NCBI RefSeq assembly: GCF_025989145.1
Contig: NZ_JAPDNQ010000002.1
Coordinates: forward strand, 124,001 to 188,000
Direction: 5' to 3'
Source: Microbacterium sp. SSM24
GTDB taxonomy: Bacteria > Actinomycetota > Actinomycetes > Actinomycetales > Microbacteriaceae
DNA length: 64,000 nt
Shown here: positions 35,918 to 44,823 of the stretch, piece after piece
How positions within the stretch are numbered: position 1 is the stretch's first letter
Layout: each line of letters starts with the position of its first letter
Position numbers and translations under genes: made by a program
Notes under the pieces: model-generated
What the model was told of the DNA's origin: nothing
Database searches by the model: none
Seen by the model: only the letters and a program-made list of their open reading frames with translations

Positions 35918-38900
35918 CGATCGTCATGGAGCCTCTCGTCATCCGGGGGCGGCGTCCCGCCGTCGTCGACGCCGGCGCTGTCGACGCCGAGCCCGCGTCC
36001 GCGCGCGCCGGACCCGGCCTCACGAACCGTGCCGCCGGGCGGCTGCGCGATGCTCCGGATCGCGCGCGCTTCGGAGGCTTCTCGTATACGCGCACCGCCC
36101 AGGACGACGCCGAGGCCCGGGCGGCGCTCGCGCGCGCGCTGCGCCCGGCACCGGCTGGTCCCACCGAAACGGCTCCGCCCGGCGACGCCGCGGCGACGGG
36201 ATCGGGCGCGACGACCCGCGCGAGGTTCGGCGGTTTCGCCTACGAGCGCACGACCCAGGACGACTCCGAGGTCGCCGCGACCGCCGAGCGCGAGCGGGCG
36301 CTGCTCGCGTCGGCCGACGCGGTCGATGCCCCCGGCGCATCGGGAGAGCAGCCCGTGCCTGCGGCGTCGTCGGAGCCGACGGCCGCCGATGTCGTCGAGG
36401 TCGACTCGACCGAGACGCGCGAGGTCACGGGCGATGAGACGACCGCGTCCGTGGGCGCGGCATCCGCAGCGATGGCGGCATCGGTGGCCGCCGCCGCGCC
36501 CGCCAGCCTCGCCGGCATCGAAACGCCCGCGGCACTCGTCACCGCCGCGAGGGTCGCCGCCGACTCCCTTCCGCGCCCCGACGTGCCGCGCGCGCCGCTC
36601 GACCGGGTGTTCGCGCCGATGATCGCGACGGCCGGTCGGCGAGCAGCACGGCCCGCCGCGCGCGGTGGAGGAGGGCGCTACCCGCCCCCGCGCCCTGCGG
36701 AGCCGATCGAGATCGACCCCGTGCCGCAGGCCACGTCGACGCTGAGCACGGCGCTCAACGAACGCCTGCCCGAGCTCGCCCTGCCGGCGGTGCGGGCGAT
36801 GCCCGACGGCACGGTCCCCACGCTGGGCGAGGTGTCGAGCATCTCGGCGGACGAACTCGCTGTCGAGGTCGACACAGCGAGTCCGGCCGCTGACGCCGCT
36901 GCCGCGAACCGCACCGAGGCTTCGCGGCGATCGGCCGCGCTGCGGACGACGCCGGATGCGAGCGTCCCGCCGCCGGTGCCGCGGCCGATCTCGCCGCCGG
37001 TGCTCGTGGACTTCCGCCGTCCGCCGCCGCCACCCCCGCCGAGAGCGGACGCCGAGCTCGAGTCGTCGCAGATCGCGCGGGTTCTCGCGCTCATCATGGC
37101 GGATATCCCGGATCGCGTGACGACGGCCGTCGACCGGGTCCGTGGGCTGGCGTTCCCGCCGAACAAGCTCGCGAACTACTACCTCGACGTCACCGATCCC
37201 TGGAAGCCGGTGATCACCACGGGGATCAACGCGAAGATCGAGGAGTTGCGGGCGGCCGCGAACATCACGCCGGAGATCCTCAACAGGGCTGTCGAAGCAC
37301 GCCGCGCCGAGATCGCGACGCGTGCGACACGGGTGACGACGGCCGCCGAGCTCGAGGTCGACCGCACGGCACGAACACTTACGCGCGAAGCGGAGCGGGA
37401 GAACGCCCGGATCGAGCAGCAGCGACTGCGCGACCAGGCGCGACAGGTGGCGCGGTACCGCCGTGCGCTGTACTCGCGCGATCCGGCGCTCGTCGAGGAG
37501 CTTGCCGCGGCCAGGATCGGCTACATCGATGCCGACGTCGGGCGCGGCACGGCCGCGATCGATGCCGCCAAGACCCGGCGGCTCGAGCTCCTCACGTCGT
37601 ACACGGCCACCTACCGCGAGGCTTATCGGCGGGCAGACGACGCGTTCCAGCATCCCACCGGCGGACCGGCGCGCGCACCCCCGAACGAGGGGACGAGACT
37701 CTGGTACGACGTGGCCGTGGACGCACTGACGACGGCGATGACGGGTCTGCGCACGCAGACCGAGACCGACGCCGGGACACTGGCGACGAACCTGCGAAAC
37801 GCGGGGACGGCTGCGAAGGCGGCCGTGCGAACGTGGTCCGACACGCGCCTGCGCCGCCACCTGAGCGACGACGAGCGCGCCCGGCGATCCACGGCGGACG
37901 CCGACGTGACGAACACGGCGATCACGAACGCTCGGGCCGAGGCGGCACGCAACACCACCCGCGAACGGCTGATGTCCGACATCCGGGTGGCTTCCGCCAC
38001 CTACCTGCGCACACTCGACGATGCCGCCGGCGTCACACGCGAGCACGCGATCAACCTCAACGACGCCCAGCTCGAGATGGGCCGGCGCTTCCTCGCGATG
38101 GGGGAGCCAGGCGACCCGATGTCGGCCGTGGCGAACGTGCTGATCGAGCGTCACCTCACCGAGACCTTCGGGGTGAACTTCGCCACGAAGGTCGAGGAGC
38201 TGCGCACGGCGATCTACGCGAAGTCCGCGGCGACGCCGGAGGAGGCCGGTGAGCTCGGAGACATCTACTTCCCGGGCGGCGGCGGCGGGCTCGAGGCGCG
38301 GGTGAACCGCCTCTGGACCGCCTTCGAGGTGTGGCACGGCACGGCCGAGGAAGATGCGATCAAAGAGCTGGAGGGACTCGACTACCACCAGACCGCGCTC
38401 CTCAACCGCGCGTACTTCCTGATCAAGAACCAGAGCCTGCAATGGCGCATCGGCGAGGAGATGTCCGGGTCGGACTTCGACAAGGCGCAGGGGCTCGCGC
38501 AGGGAGACGACGAGGGTCGGCGCCGCCACGTGCGCGGTGTGATCGCCGACGCCGACGGCTGGTTCTCGAACGACCCCGCCGCGGCCCTCGACGCGGTGCG
38601 CAATCTGCCACCGGGGCAGGCGGACGCCCTCGTGGCCGATCCCGCGACACGCGCGCACCTCACCGAGGTCCTCGGCGGGCGGCGCTGGGTCGACCGTCGA
38701 GGGTCTGTCGCCGACGACCGCGGCGAGCGCGAGCTCCAGCTGCTCGTGCAGCTCAACCGGCCCGCGGACGCGACCGATCCGACGGATGCCGCGACCCGGC
38801 GCGATCTGCAGGCGCGGGCCGACGCGATCGAATTCGATCGTGCGGTCAGGCGAGGCAGCGGAGGAGAGGCATCGACCGAAGCCGTCGTCGAACGGATCCG

Positions 38901-41900
38901 GAGGTCGGTGACTGCCTCGGCACCGCCCACGTGGTCGCACGACGAGATCGACAACGAAGTGCGCCGCCGCATGCGCGCGATGGAGAACGCCTACGAGGTC
39001 GAGTTCGGCTCGGAGCTTCCTTCCGGAGGAGTCAGCGCGCTGCGCACCGCCGTCGCCCGCTACTCCTACGGCACGACCCTGGATCTGCGCCAGTCGCTCC
39101 TGGACGTCGACCGCGCCCGCGAGCGGTCGTCGCGGCTGCAGCGCACCACGGAGGGCTTCTACACCTCGGACTCCGAGCTCAACGCCGAGCTCACCCGCAC
39201 GTACAACGACGCACTCGCGGAGGTGCGGCGCAATGAGACCCGGCAGGATTCGGTCCGCCGGGAGGCCGAGCACCTGATGACGCAGGACGGCATCCGCGCG
39301 CCCCCCGCCCCGAGCGTGCTGGCGGCATATCGACAGGAGGCCGAGGAGAACCTCGCGCGCACGCTGGCGGCCGAATGGATGGGCTCGGTCAGGACGGCGT
39401 TCGCGGCCGACTACGGCCGGCGATGGGGCGGAGGATCGGATCCGCTCCGCGACATGGTCACGTCGCAGACGCAGTTCGCCGGTGAGACCGAGGCCCTCGC
39501 GCGGCTCGACACCGGCGGGGGACTCACTCCCGCGCGGGCCGTCGAGATCGGGCAGGCCGGGTGGGGAATGGACCGCGAGCTGGTCATGGCCGGGCTCGGC
39601 AACCGCACGACGCAGCAGCTCGCCCGCATCTCGGCCGAGTACCGGACGAACGAGTCGACCGCGGGCAGGGACATGCTCGCAGACCTGCGGTCCGAGACCG
39701 GCGGCTGGACCGACGAGACCGCCGACCGGAATCTCGAGCGCGACGCCTTCGACATCCGCGAGGCGATGCGCGGCGTCCCGACGACGCCCCGCGAAGAGCA
39801 CGAGTCAGCACGCCGGCGGTTCGAGTACGAACGCGACGTGTATTTCGGGGGCACGAGCGATCGTCCCGACGCGGTGACGAACGAGTTCGCTTCCCTGCGA
39901 CGCCAGATGGATCGCGTCGATGCCCGCATGCGGGACTGGAACGCCGCGCGCGACCGGGGCGACACGGCGGCGCTTCGTCGTATCGAGTCCGGCCTCGCGA
40001 CGGCGCGCGAGAGTGTCGGGGTTTCCGCTGACGCTTACCGGCGCGCGGTCGACGACCATGTCGAGGGCATCGCGCAGAAGGTCGCGATCGGGGTCGCTCT
40101 CGCGGTCGTCGGCATCGTCGCGATCGTGACGAGCATCGCGACCGGTGGACTCGCCGCACCCGCGTGGGTCGCGGTCGCCACGGCCGTCGCGGCATCCCTC
40201 GCCGGAACCGCGGCGTCGATGGCGGTGAAGAACTCGATGCTCGGAGCGGCGTACGGGCAGAACGCCTTCCGGACGGATCTGCTCGTCGGCGCCGTCGACG
40301 CGATCGTCGCCGCGCTGACCGCGGGCCTCGCCGACAAGATCCTGAAGCTGCCCCGCCTGGCGGGCGCCACCCCGGCCGCGCGCACGATGATGGCGCGTGC
40401 GATAGCGGCACAGCGGGCGTCCCGTCCGCTCCTGGCCCGCATGGGGGCGTTCACGGTCGAGCAGATCGCGCAGTCGGTGCCGACGGCGCTCACCGGCGCG
40501 GCGCTCAACCGCGACACGTGGAAGGGGGATCCGCTGCGTAACTTCGCGCTGGCCGGTGCCACGGCGGCGGGGATGGGCATCGGGATGGGAGCCGCGATGC
40601 ACGTCACGATGACGCACGCACCACGGCTCCTCACGGGGATCGCGGACACGGCCCGGCTGCTCACCGGTCGCGGCGGGGCAGCCGTGACGGGCGAGTCGGT
40701 GGTCCTCCGCTCCACGCGCCAGGCCGTCGCTGTCGGCGACGTCGAGGCGGCGACCAACCGGGGATCCTTCCTCGAGCGGTGGGCCGCGCGGCGGCAGTTC
40801 CTGCGCGCGAATCCCGGGGCGAGCGAGCTGGACTTCCAGGTCGCGCTCGCCCAGGGGGCCGCCGACGCGAAGATCGATGCGGGCGCCGTCCGTTCCCTCC
40901 AGGTCGAGATGAAGGGGCATCTCGTCTCGGGACTCAACGGCAGCGACGCCGAGCTCGCGCGGCAGGCGCGGATCGAGGTGCTCTCGGACGCGGAGTTCGT
41001 CCGGCGCACGGGGTCGGAGTCCAACGGGTACGCAGCGACGCTCAACGTCAAGGGAGAACCGGTCGTCGTGATCCGCGAGGGCGCTCCCCTCACGCGCCTC
41101 GCCGAGGAGGGACGTCACGTCGCGCAGTTCTTCGACCCCGCGAACGCGGCGCGGCTGGCGCTTGTCGACGAGCGCCGCCTCGCCGCGTACGCATCGATGT
41201 CGCTCACGGATCGGATCGCCGCGTGGCGGGCGAAGATCGACCTCGAGCTCGACGTGCAGGCGCGCACGATCCCCGAGCTGCGGGCCCAGCTGAACGACCC
41301 GGGCCTGCACCCGGATCGCCTCCGTGATCTCGCCCGCATGCTCATCGAGGCCGAGACCGCCGTCGAGGTGCTCTCGGCGCGGCGCGTGACGCTCGACGGG
41401 TTCGGGTCGGCCGAGATCGCCCGGATGAGAGCCGGCGATCTCTCACCACCTCGGTTCCTCGACGACCCGCCGCGGCTTTTCGCGAAGAGCACCGACGCAG
41501 ACGCGCCCGCCGTCGACACGACTCCCGCGAGCCCGGCGGTGAAGCCCGCCCCATCCGATGCGACCGCGGCGCCCGTCCCCGCCGAGACGGAGACCTGGAC
41601 GAGGGGCGGACGCGCCTTCGTCGCCGAGCCGCACTTCCTCGACGGGTCGCGCAGATCGCGCTATGTCATCGTCCGCGAGGGCGGAGAGATCGTCGAGGTC
41701 ATCCTGCAGCGCAAGGAGGGCAAGGAATGGCGGCTCTCGGGCCGGGTCGGCCGCGATCGCGGTGGAGTCGCGGAGTTCGCCGCGCGGATCGAGCACATGG
41801 CGGCGGCTGCGGCGGAGGAGTCCGCCACCGTGAGCCTGCGCCAGCTCGGCGCGCAGACGGGGACGGGTGCCGGCCTGGATGATCTGTGGTTCCGTTTCGA

Positions 41901-42789
41901 CACGTCCGGCGGCGCGGTCGAATGCCGCGCGCGCGTCTACGAGGCAAAGCACTACGACGGTCAGGTGTCGAGCTTCAGCGCGATCGACGAGAACTTCCGC
42001 ACCAACATCAAGCGCGCGCGCGATCGCCTGCAGCTGCATCTGAACCGCGGCACGTGGGACGAAGCGGGGATGACCCGAGCGCAGGTCGAAGCGGCGCTGC
42101 GGGCTCTCGACCGGAATCAGATCGACGTGATCGTCCGCACGAGCGGAACGACGCGGGTCAACCCCGATCACCTGTCCGATATCGGCACGCGGCTCAACCG
42201 GCGCAAGTCGGGCGCGCCGATCCGGGTTCTCCATGATCCGAACCCCATCGGCTCGGCGGCGATGCTCGACGCCGAGGAGCTCTGGCTGCGCGTGGAGCGG
42301 TTCCGGCGCCGCGGCTACAAGGATGCCGACAACATCCTCTTCAAAGACCTCGCGAACGGTCCCCGCGGCATGGATGCGCGGTCGGTCGACCGGGCCGAGG
42401 CCGTGGTCACCGCCCGCAATCTCCCGGGCTCCCAGCTGTCGGGCCGGATCGAGTGGGCGCCCGGCCGCGGACACCTCGTCGATGCGAACGGGCCGTTCAA
42501 GGTGCTCGTCGCCGAGCGGCCGCCTGCCGGCATGGCGTTCCAGGCCGACGTGCGCGCGCGGGCCATCCTGAGCGCCGTCGAAGCGGGCGTGCCCGCCACC
42601 GGAGGAAGACCGTCGGTGGAGCCCGTGCGCGTCGTGGTGGACTATTCCGCGCTCACCGTCCAGCAGGCCCGTGAGCTGCGAGCAGCCCTGGCGGCGATCG
42701 CGAAGTCCTCGGGCAGGTCCGACGCTGCCGACCGGATCATGTGGGTGCCTCCGCTGCGGAGCCTCGACAGCCCCACCGGATCGAAGTGA
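35914..42789 (+). CDS. giant candidate effector / tape-measure protein with nuclease-like C-terminus (2291 aa)
   Basis: Last gene of the operon, overlapping the ATPase stop. Layout: residues 51-65 ARFGGFSYTRTAQDD and 103-117 ARFGGFAYERTTQDD, a near-identical pair; 120-380 Ala/Pro-rich and disordered, with a run of seven prolines near 370; 380-1380 long charged helices; 1390-1440 two hydrophobic segments; 1540-1565 a Gly/Met-rich hydrophobic stretch; 1731-1738 EEGRHVAQ, resembling an inverted-zincin motif; 1989-2014 DDLWFRF ... VYEAKHYD, matching the D-(X)n-ExK signature of PD-(D/E)XK nucleases in polymorphic toxins. No immunity gene follows. It could be toxin, ruler or both; the nuclease call is by motif only. 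Confidence 0.7.
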   Translation: MTIVMEPLVIRGRRPAVVDAGAVDAEPASARAGPGLTNRAAGRLRDAPDRARFGGFSYTRTAQDDAEARAALARALRPAPAGPTETAPPGDAAATGSGATTRARFGGFAYERTTQDDSEVAATAERERALLASADAVDAPGASGEQPVPAASSEPTAADVVEVDSTETREVTGDETTASVGAASAAMAASVAAAAPASLAGIETPAALVTAARVAADSLPRPDVPRAPLDRVFAPMIATAGRRAARPAARGGGGRYPPPRPAEPIEIDPVPQATSTLSTALNERLPELALPAVRAMPDGTVPTLGEVSSISADELAVEVDTASPAADAAAANRTEASRRSAALRTTPDASVPPPVPRPISPPVLVDFRRPPPPPPPRADAELESSQIARVLALIMADIPDRVTTAVDRVRGLAFPPNKLANYYLDVTDPWKPVITTGINAKIEELRAAANITPEILNRAVEARRAEIATRATRVTTAAELEVDRTARTLTREAERENARIEQQRLRDQARQVARYRRALYSRDPALVEELAAARIGYIDADVGRGTAAIDAAKTRRLELLTSYTATYREAYRRADDAFQHPTGGPARAPPNEGTRLWYDVAVDALTTAMTGLRTQTETDAGTLATNLRNAGTAAKAAVRTWSDTRLRRHLSDDERARRSTADADVTNTAITNARAEAARNTTRERLMSDIRVASATYLRTLDDAAGVTREHAINLNDAQLEMGRRFLAMGEPGDPMSAVANVLIERHLTETFGVNFATKVEELRTAIYAKSAATPEEAGELGDIYFPGGGGGLEARVNRLWTAFEVWHGTAEEDAIKELEGLDYHQTALLNRAYFLIKNQSLQWRIGEEMSGSDFDKAQGLAQGDDEGRRRHVRGVIADADGWFSNDPAAALDAVRNLPPGQADALVADPATRAHLTEVLGGRRWVDRRGSVADDRGERELQLLVQLNRPADATDPTDAATRRDLQARADAIEFDRAVRRGSGGEASTEAVVERIRRSVTASAPPTWSHDEIDNEVRRRMRAMENAYEVEFGSELPSGGVSALRTAVARYSYGTTLDLRQSLLDVDRARERSSRLQRTTEGFYTSDSELNAELTRTYNDALAEVRRNETRQDSVRREAEHLMTQDGIRAPPAPSVLAAYRQEAEENLARTLAAEWMGSVRTAFAADYGRRWGGGSDPLRDMVTSQTQFAGETEALARLDTGGGLTPARAVEIGQAGWGMDRELVMAGLGNRTTQQLARISAEYRTNESTAGRDMLADLRSETGGWTDETADRNLERDAFDIREAMRGVPTTPREEHESARRRFEYERDVYFGGTSDRPDAVTNEFASLRRQMDRVDARMRDWNAARDRGDTAALRRIESGLATARESVGVSADAYRRAVDDHVEGIAQKVAIGVALAVVGIVAIVTSIATGGLAAPAWVAVATAVAASLAGTAASMAVKNSMLGAAYGQNAFRTDLLVGAVDAIVAALTAGLADKILKLPRLAGATPAARTMMARAIAAQRASRPLLARMGAFTVEQIAQSVPTALTGAALNRDTWKGDPLRNFALAGATAAGMGIGMGAAMHVTMTHAPRLLTGIADTARLLTGRGGAAVTGESVVLRSTRQAVAVGDVEAATNRGSFLERWAARRQFLRANPGASELDFQVALAQGAADAKIDAGAVRSLQVEMKGHLVSGLNGSDAELARQARIEVLSDAEFVRRTGSESNGYAATLNVKGEPVVVIREGAPLTRLAEEGRHVAQFFDPANAARLALVDERRLAAYASMSLTDRIAAWRAKIDLELDVQARTIPELRAQLNDPGLHPDRLRDLARMLIEAETAVEVLSARRVTLDGFGSAEIARMRAGDLSPPRFLDDPPRLFAKSTDADAPAVDTTPASPAVKPAPSDATAAPVPAETETWTRGGRAFVAEPHFLDGSRRSRYVIVREGGEIVEVILQRKEGKEWRLSGRVGRDRGGVAEFAARIEHMAAAAAEESATVSLRQLGAQTGTGAGLDDLWFRFDTSGGAVECRARVYEAKHYDGQVSSFSAIDENFRTNIKRARDRLQLHLNRGTWDEAGMTRAQVEAALRALDRNQIDVIVRTSGTTRVNPDHLSDIGTRLNRRKSGAPIRVLHDPNPIGSAAMLDAEELWLRVERFRRRGYKDADNILFKDLANGPRGMDARSVDRAEAVVTARNLPGSQLSGRIEWAPGRGHLVDANGPFKVLVAERPPAGMAFQADVRARAILSAVEAGVPATGGRPSVEPVRVVVDYSALTVQQARELRAALAAIAKSSGRSDAADRIMWVPPLRSLDSPTGSK

Positions 42790-42864
42790 CGCCCGCCGAC
42801 CCGTGCACACCCTGGCGCCGGGAGCCCGCTCTCTCGTACCGTCTCCGGTCCTGAGCGCGCGAAG

Positions 42865-42905
42865 ACGGAGGGCACGGACCGGATGTCGCGGCCCGCACCC
42901 TCCGT
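42865..42905. terminator. inverted repeat between the convergent eCIS operon and YhgE-like gene
   Basis: ACGGAGGG (42865-42872) pairs with CCCTCCGT (42898-42905) around a 25-base GC-rich loop. There is no U tract, so it may act as a weak, possibly Rho-assisted terminator for either strand. It is the only structural candidate in the 120-bp convergent gap. Confidence 0.4.
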
Positions 42906-42909
42906 CGCC

Positions 42910-44304
42910 TCACGCGGTGGCGATCGCCACCGCGGCGCGCTGGCGGTGGCTGATGCGGTGACCGATCCAGAAGCCGATGGCCACGAGTCCGCCGAGGGCG
43001 ACGAGGAGCAGCCACGGCAGGACCATGGGCGTCGCGCCGTTGGCGCCGTCAGCGAGAAGCTCGGAGCCGTCGGCGATCTGCGTGTTGCCGTCGCTGAGTG
43101 TCGCCGCACCCGCGGAGAGCTCGGCGGTGCCGTCGGCGAGCGTCTGCGATCCTTCCGCGAGGGTCGTCGTCCCCGCAGAGAGCTCGTCGAGCCCTGTCGA
43201 CAGATCGTCCGCGCCCGCGGAGAGCTTCGACGTGCCGGCGGCGAGCGAGGTCGCTCCGGTCGACAGCGATCCTGCGCCGGACGCGATGGTCTGCGTCCCC
43301 TCGCTGAGGCTCGACGCGCCGCCCGCGAGCGTAGCGGTGCCCGCAGCGACCTTCGCGGCTCCGGCACTCACGTCGGCGACACCGTCGCGCAGCTTCGCGG
43401 CCCCGACGGCGAGGGCGGGTGCGCCGTTCCTCTTGTCGGCGAGCGCGACGGTTCCCGGCCACCCGTACGCGGCGTCGCCGTTGACGATGTTGTGGACACC
43501 GCCGGCAGCGCCGAGGAGTCCGGCCGCGAGGGCGGGTGCCTTGGTGGCGGGGGTGCTCAAGGCCTGGACCTGCAGTTCGACCCCCGCGGCGAGCGCCGCG
43601 AGCTGCTGCAGAGAGGTATTGGACGGATCGCCCGCAGCCATGGCGGCGAGCGAGTTCGCGAGGGTGGAGGCGTTGGCCTTCGTGCCGGCGGCCAGACCGT
43701 CGAGGGCCGCCTGGGATGCGGCGAGCGTGGACACCTGGGGCGTCACACCGGCTGACAGGCTCGCGAGGACGCCCCGCGCGTACGTGTCGGCTCCGACGAC
43801 GCCCGCCGAGAGGCGCTGCGTCTTCGTGGCGAGGGTCGTGGCGCCCTCGGACGCGCGCTCGGCTCCGACCGCGAGATCGGCCGCTCCCGCGGCAGCCCGC
43901 TGCGCTCCCGCGCTGAGGCTGCTCGCGCCGCTCGCCGCGGAGCTCGCGCCGACCGCGAGCGACTGCGCGCCCGACGACAGCTGCGTGGCGCCGGCTTCGG
44001 CTGACGCCGCTCCGGTCGAGAGGGCTTCCGCACCCGTCGCGGCTTCGGCCGCACCCGCGTCGAGCTGGGCCGCGCCGTCGTTGAGGTCGGCGGTGCCGTC
44101 GGCGACCGTCACCGCGCCGGCGGCGAGTTCGGCCGACCCGGCATCCGCCTGTGCGGCACCAGAGGCGAGCTCATCCGCGCCCGCGGCGATCTTCGTCGTG
44201 GTCGCGAAGTAGAGGAAGATCATCGCCGCCAGCAGAACGCTGAGGACGATGACGGCGATGCGCGTGCCGAGGCCGTGCGCGTGGGCGGTGGTGGTTCTCG
44301 TCAT
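42910..44304 (-). CDS. YhgE/Pip-like repeat membrane protein (464 aa)
   Basis: One N-terminal (residues about 12-32, IAVIVLSVLLAAMIFLYFAT) and one C-terminal transmembrane helix (TPMVLPWLLLVALGGLVAIG) flank about 400 extracytoplasmic residues. That region is built of seven-residue repeats of the form GAxxLxxGA (ADELASGAAQADAGSAELAA), the X-A-L-S-x-G-A repeat also seen in YhgE/Pip and MmpL-type proteins. The repeats likely form a long coiled, envelope-spanning rod. AGGAG lies seven bases before the ATG at 44304. YhgE-family proteins act as phage receptors (Pip) or in type VII secretion; the gene lies directly beside the eCIS island, but any link is speculative. Confidence 0.75.
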   Translation of the reverse strand: MTRTTTAHAHGLGTRIAVIVLSVLLAAMIFLYFATTTKIAAGADELASGAAQADAGSAELAAGAVTVADGTADLNDGAAQLDAGAAEAATGAEALSTGAASAEAGATQLSSGAQSLAVGASSAASGASSLSAGAQRAAAGAADLAVGAERASEGATTLATKTQRLSAGVVGADTYARGVLASLSAGVTPQVSTLAASQAALDGLAAGTKANASTLANSLAAMAAGDPSNTSLQQLAALAAGVELQVQALSTPATKAPALAAGLLGAAGGVHNIVNGDAAYGWPGTVALADKRNGAPALAVGAAKLRDGVADVSAGAAKVAAGTATLAGGASSLSEGTQTIASGAGSLSTGATSLAAGTSKLSAGADDLSTGLDELSAGTTTLAEGSQTLADGTAELSAGAATLSDGNTQIADGSELLADGANGATPMVLPWLLLVALGGLVAIGFWIGHRISHRQRAAVAIATA

Positions 44305-44619
44305 CGAGGACTCCTGTGGTGTCGCGCCTGCGCGGGGCAGGCGTGTGGAAGGGCACCGGCGTGCTGTCGCCGGGTCGACGCTCGATCCCGGCAGGGGGTC
44401 GCCGTGCCCGCGCACCTTCGTCGGTGCAGGGGGCGTCGGTGCGCCGGGGGAGCGGTGCGAATGTAACAGCGGCGCGGTCGGCGGCGAAGCATCCAGAATC
44501 GGTTCTTCAAGGTGGAACCAAGTGTCACCGAGCTTGAGACTCAATTTCTGTAGAACGTCGACAAGAGACCCGGGCATCGCGGTCGCGAGGGCAGCGCCTC
44601 GAAGCCGAGCACGGTCCGA
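44305..44619. other. 315-bp intergenic region with two small palindromes
   Basis: No gene seen. Part of it is AT-richer than the surroundings. GGTTC (44501-44505) and GAACC (44515-44519) form an inverted repeat, and TTGAGACTCAA (44534-44544) is a perfect 11-base palindrome. They lie about 200 bp upstream of the YhgE-like start and could be operators for a TetR-type regulator, which often controls such genes. On the minus strand TTACAT near 44464 might be a -10, without a convincing -35. Confidence 0.35.
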
Positions 44620-44823
44620 TCACGGGCGACGCGCCGGCGGCGGGGGAACTTCCTTCGCGGCGATGACGGCACCCCTCGGTATGTGCTCGACACCGCGCTT
44701 GCCGTCGACGACGACGGAGGAGGCGTCCACGCTCAGCAGTTCGCCGAGCGCATCGGTGGCCTGCCCCGTCGGAAGGATGTAGCGGACCACCACGCGGCGT
44801 CCGGGCTCGGGCAGGTTCACCAT
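44620..44823 (-). CDS. small SH3-like protein, N-terminal domain of the Rv0428c family (67 aa)
   Basis: The sequence MVNLPEPGRRVVVRYILP, then TDALGELLSVDASSVVVD, matches the SH3-like beta-barrel that precedes the GNAT domain in Rv0428c-type acetyltransferases, but no acetyltransferase domain follows: the chain ends PPPPARRP. It is therefore a stand-alone version, common in Microbacteriaceae as far as I recall. It overlaps the stop of the upstream SDR gene by seven bases (ATGGTGA), implying translational coupling. Function unknown. Confidence 0.65.
   Translation of the reverse strand: MVNLPEPGRRVVVRYILPTGQATDALGELLSVDASSVVVDGKRGVEHIPRGAVIAAKEVPPPPARRP

Noticed and set aside
35896..39801. A 1301-codon open frame on the minus strand opposite the giant cargo gene.
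   Set aside because: High-GC codon usage makes long antisense frames common; the translation is Arg/Gly-rich with no domain, and the plus-strand gene has convincing composition and overlaps its neighbours as an operon member.
10785..42789. Interpretation of the island as a prophage remnant.
   Set aside because: No terminase, portal, capsid, lysin or integrase is present, and the Afp15-type ATPase, LysM hub and DUF4255 protein are eCIS-specific.
10609..44640. Direct repeats of the tRNA-Gln 3' end marking att sites.
   Set aside because: I found no second copy of the 3' end near 42790-44640 and no integrase gene in the window.
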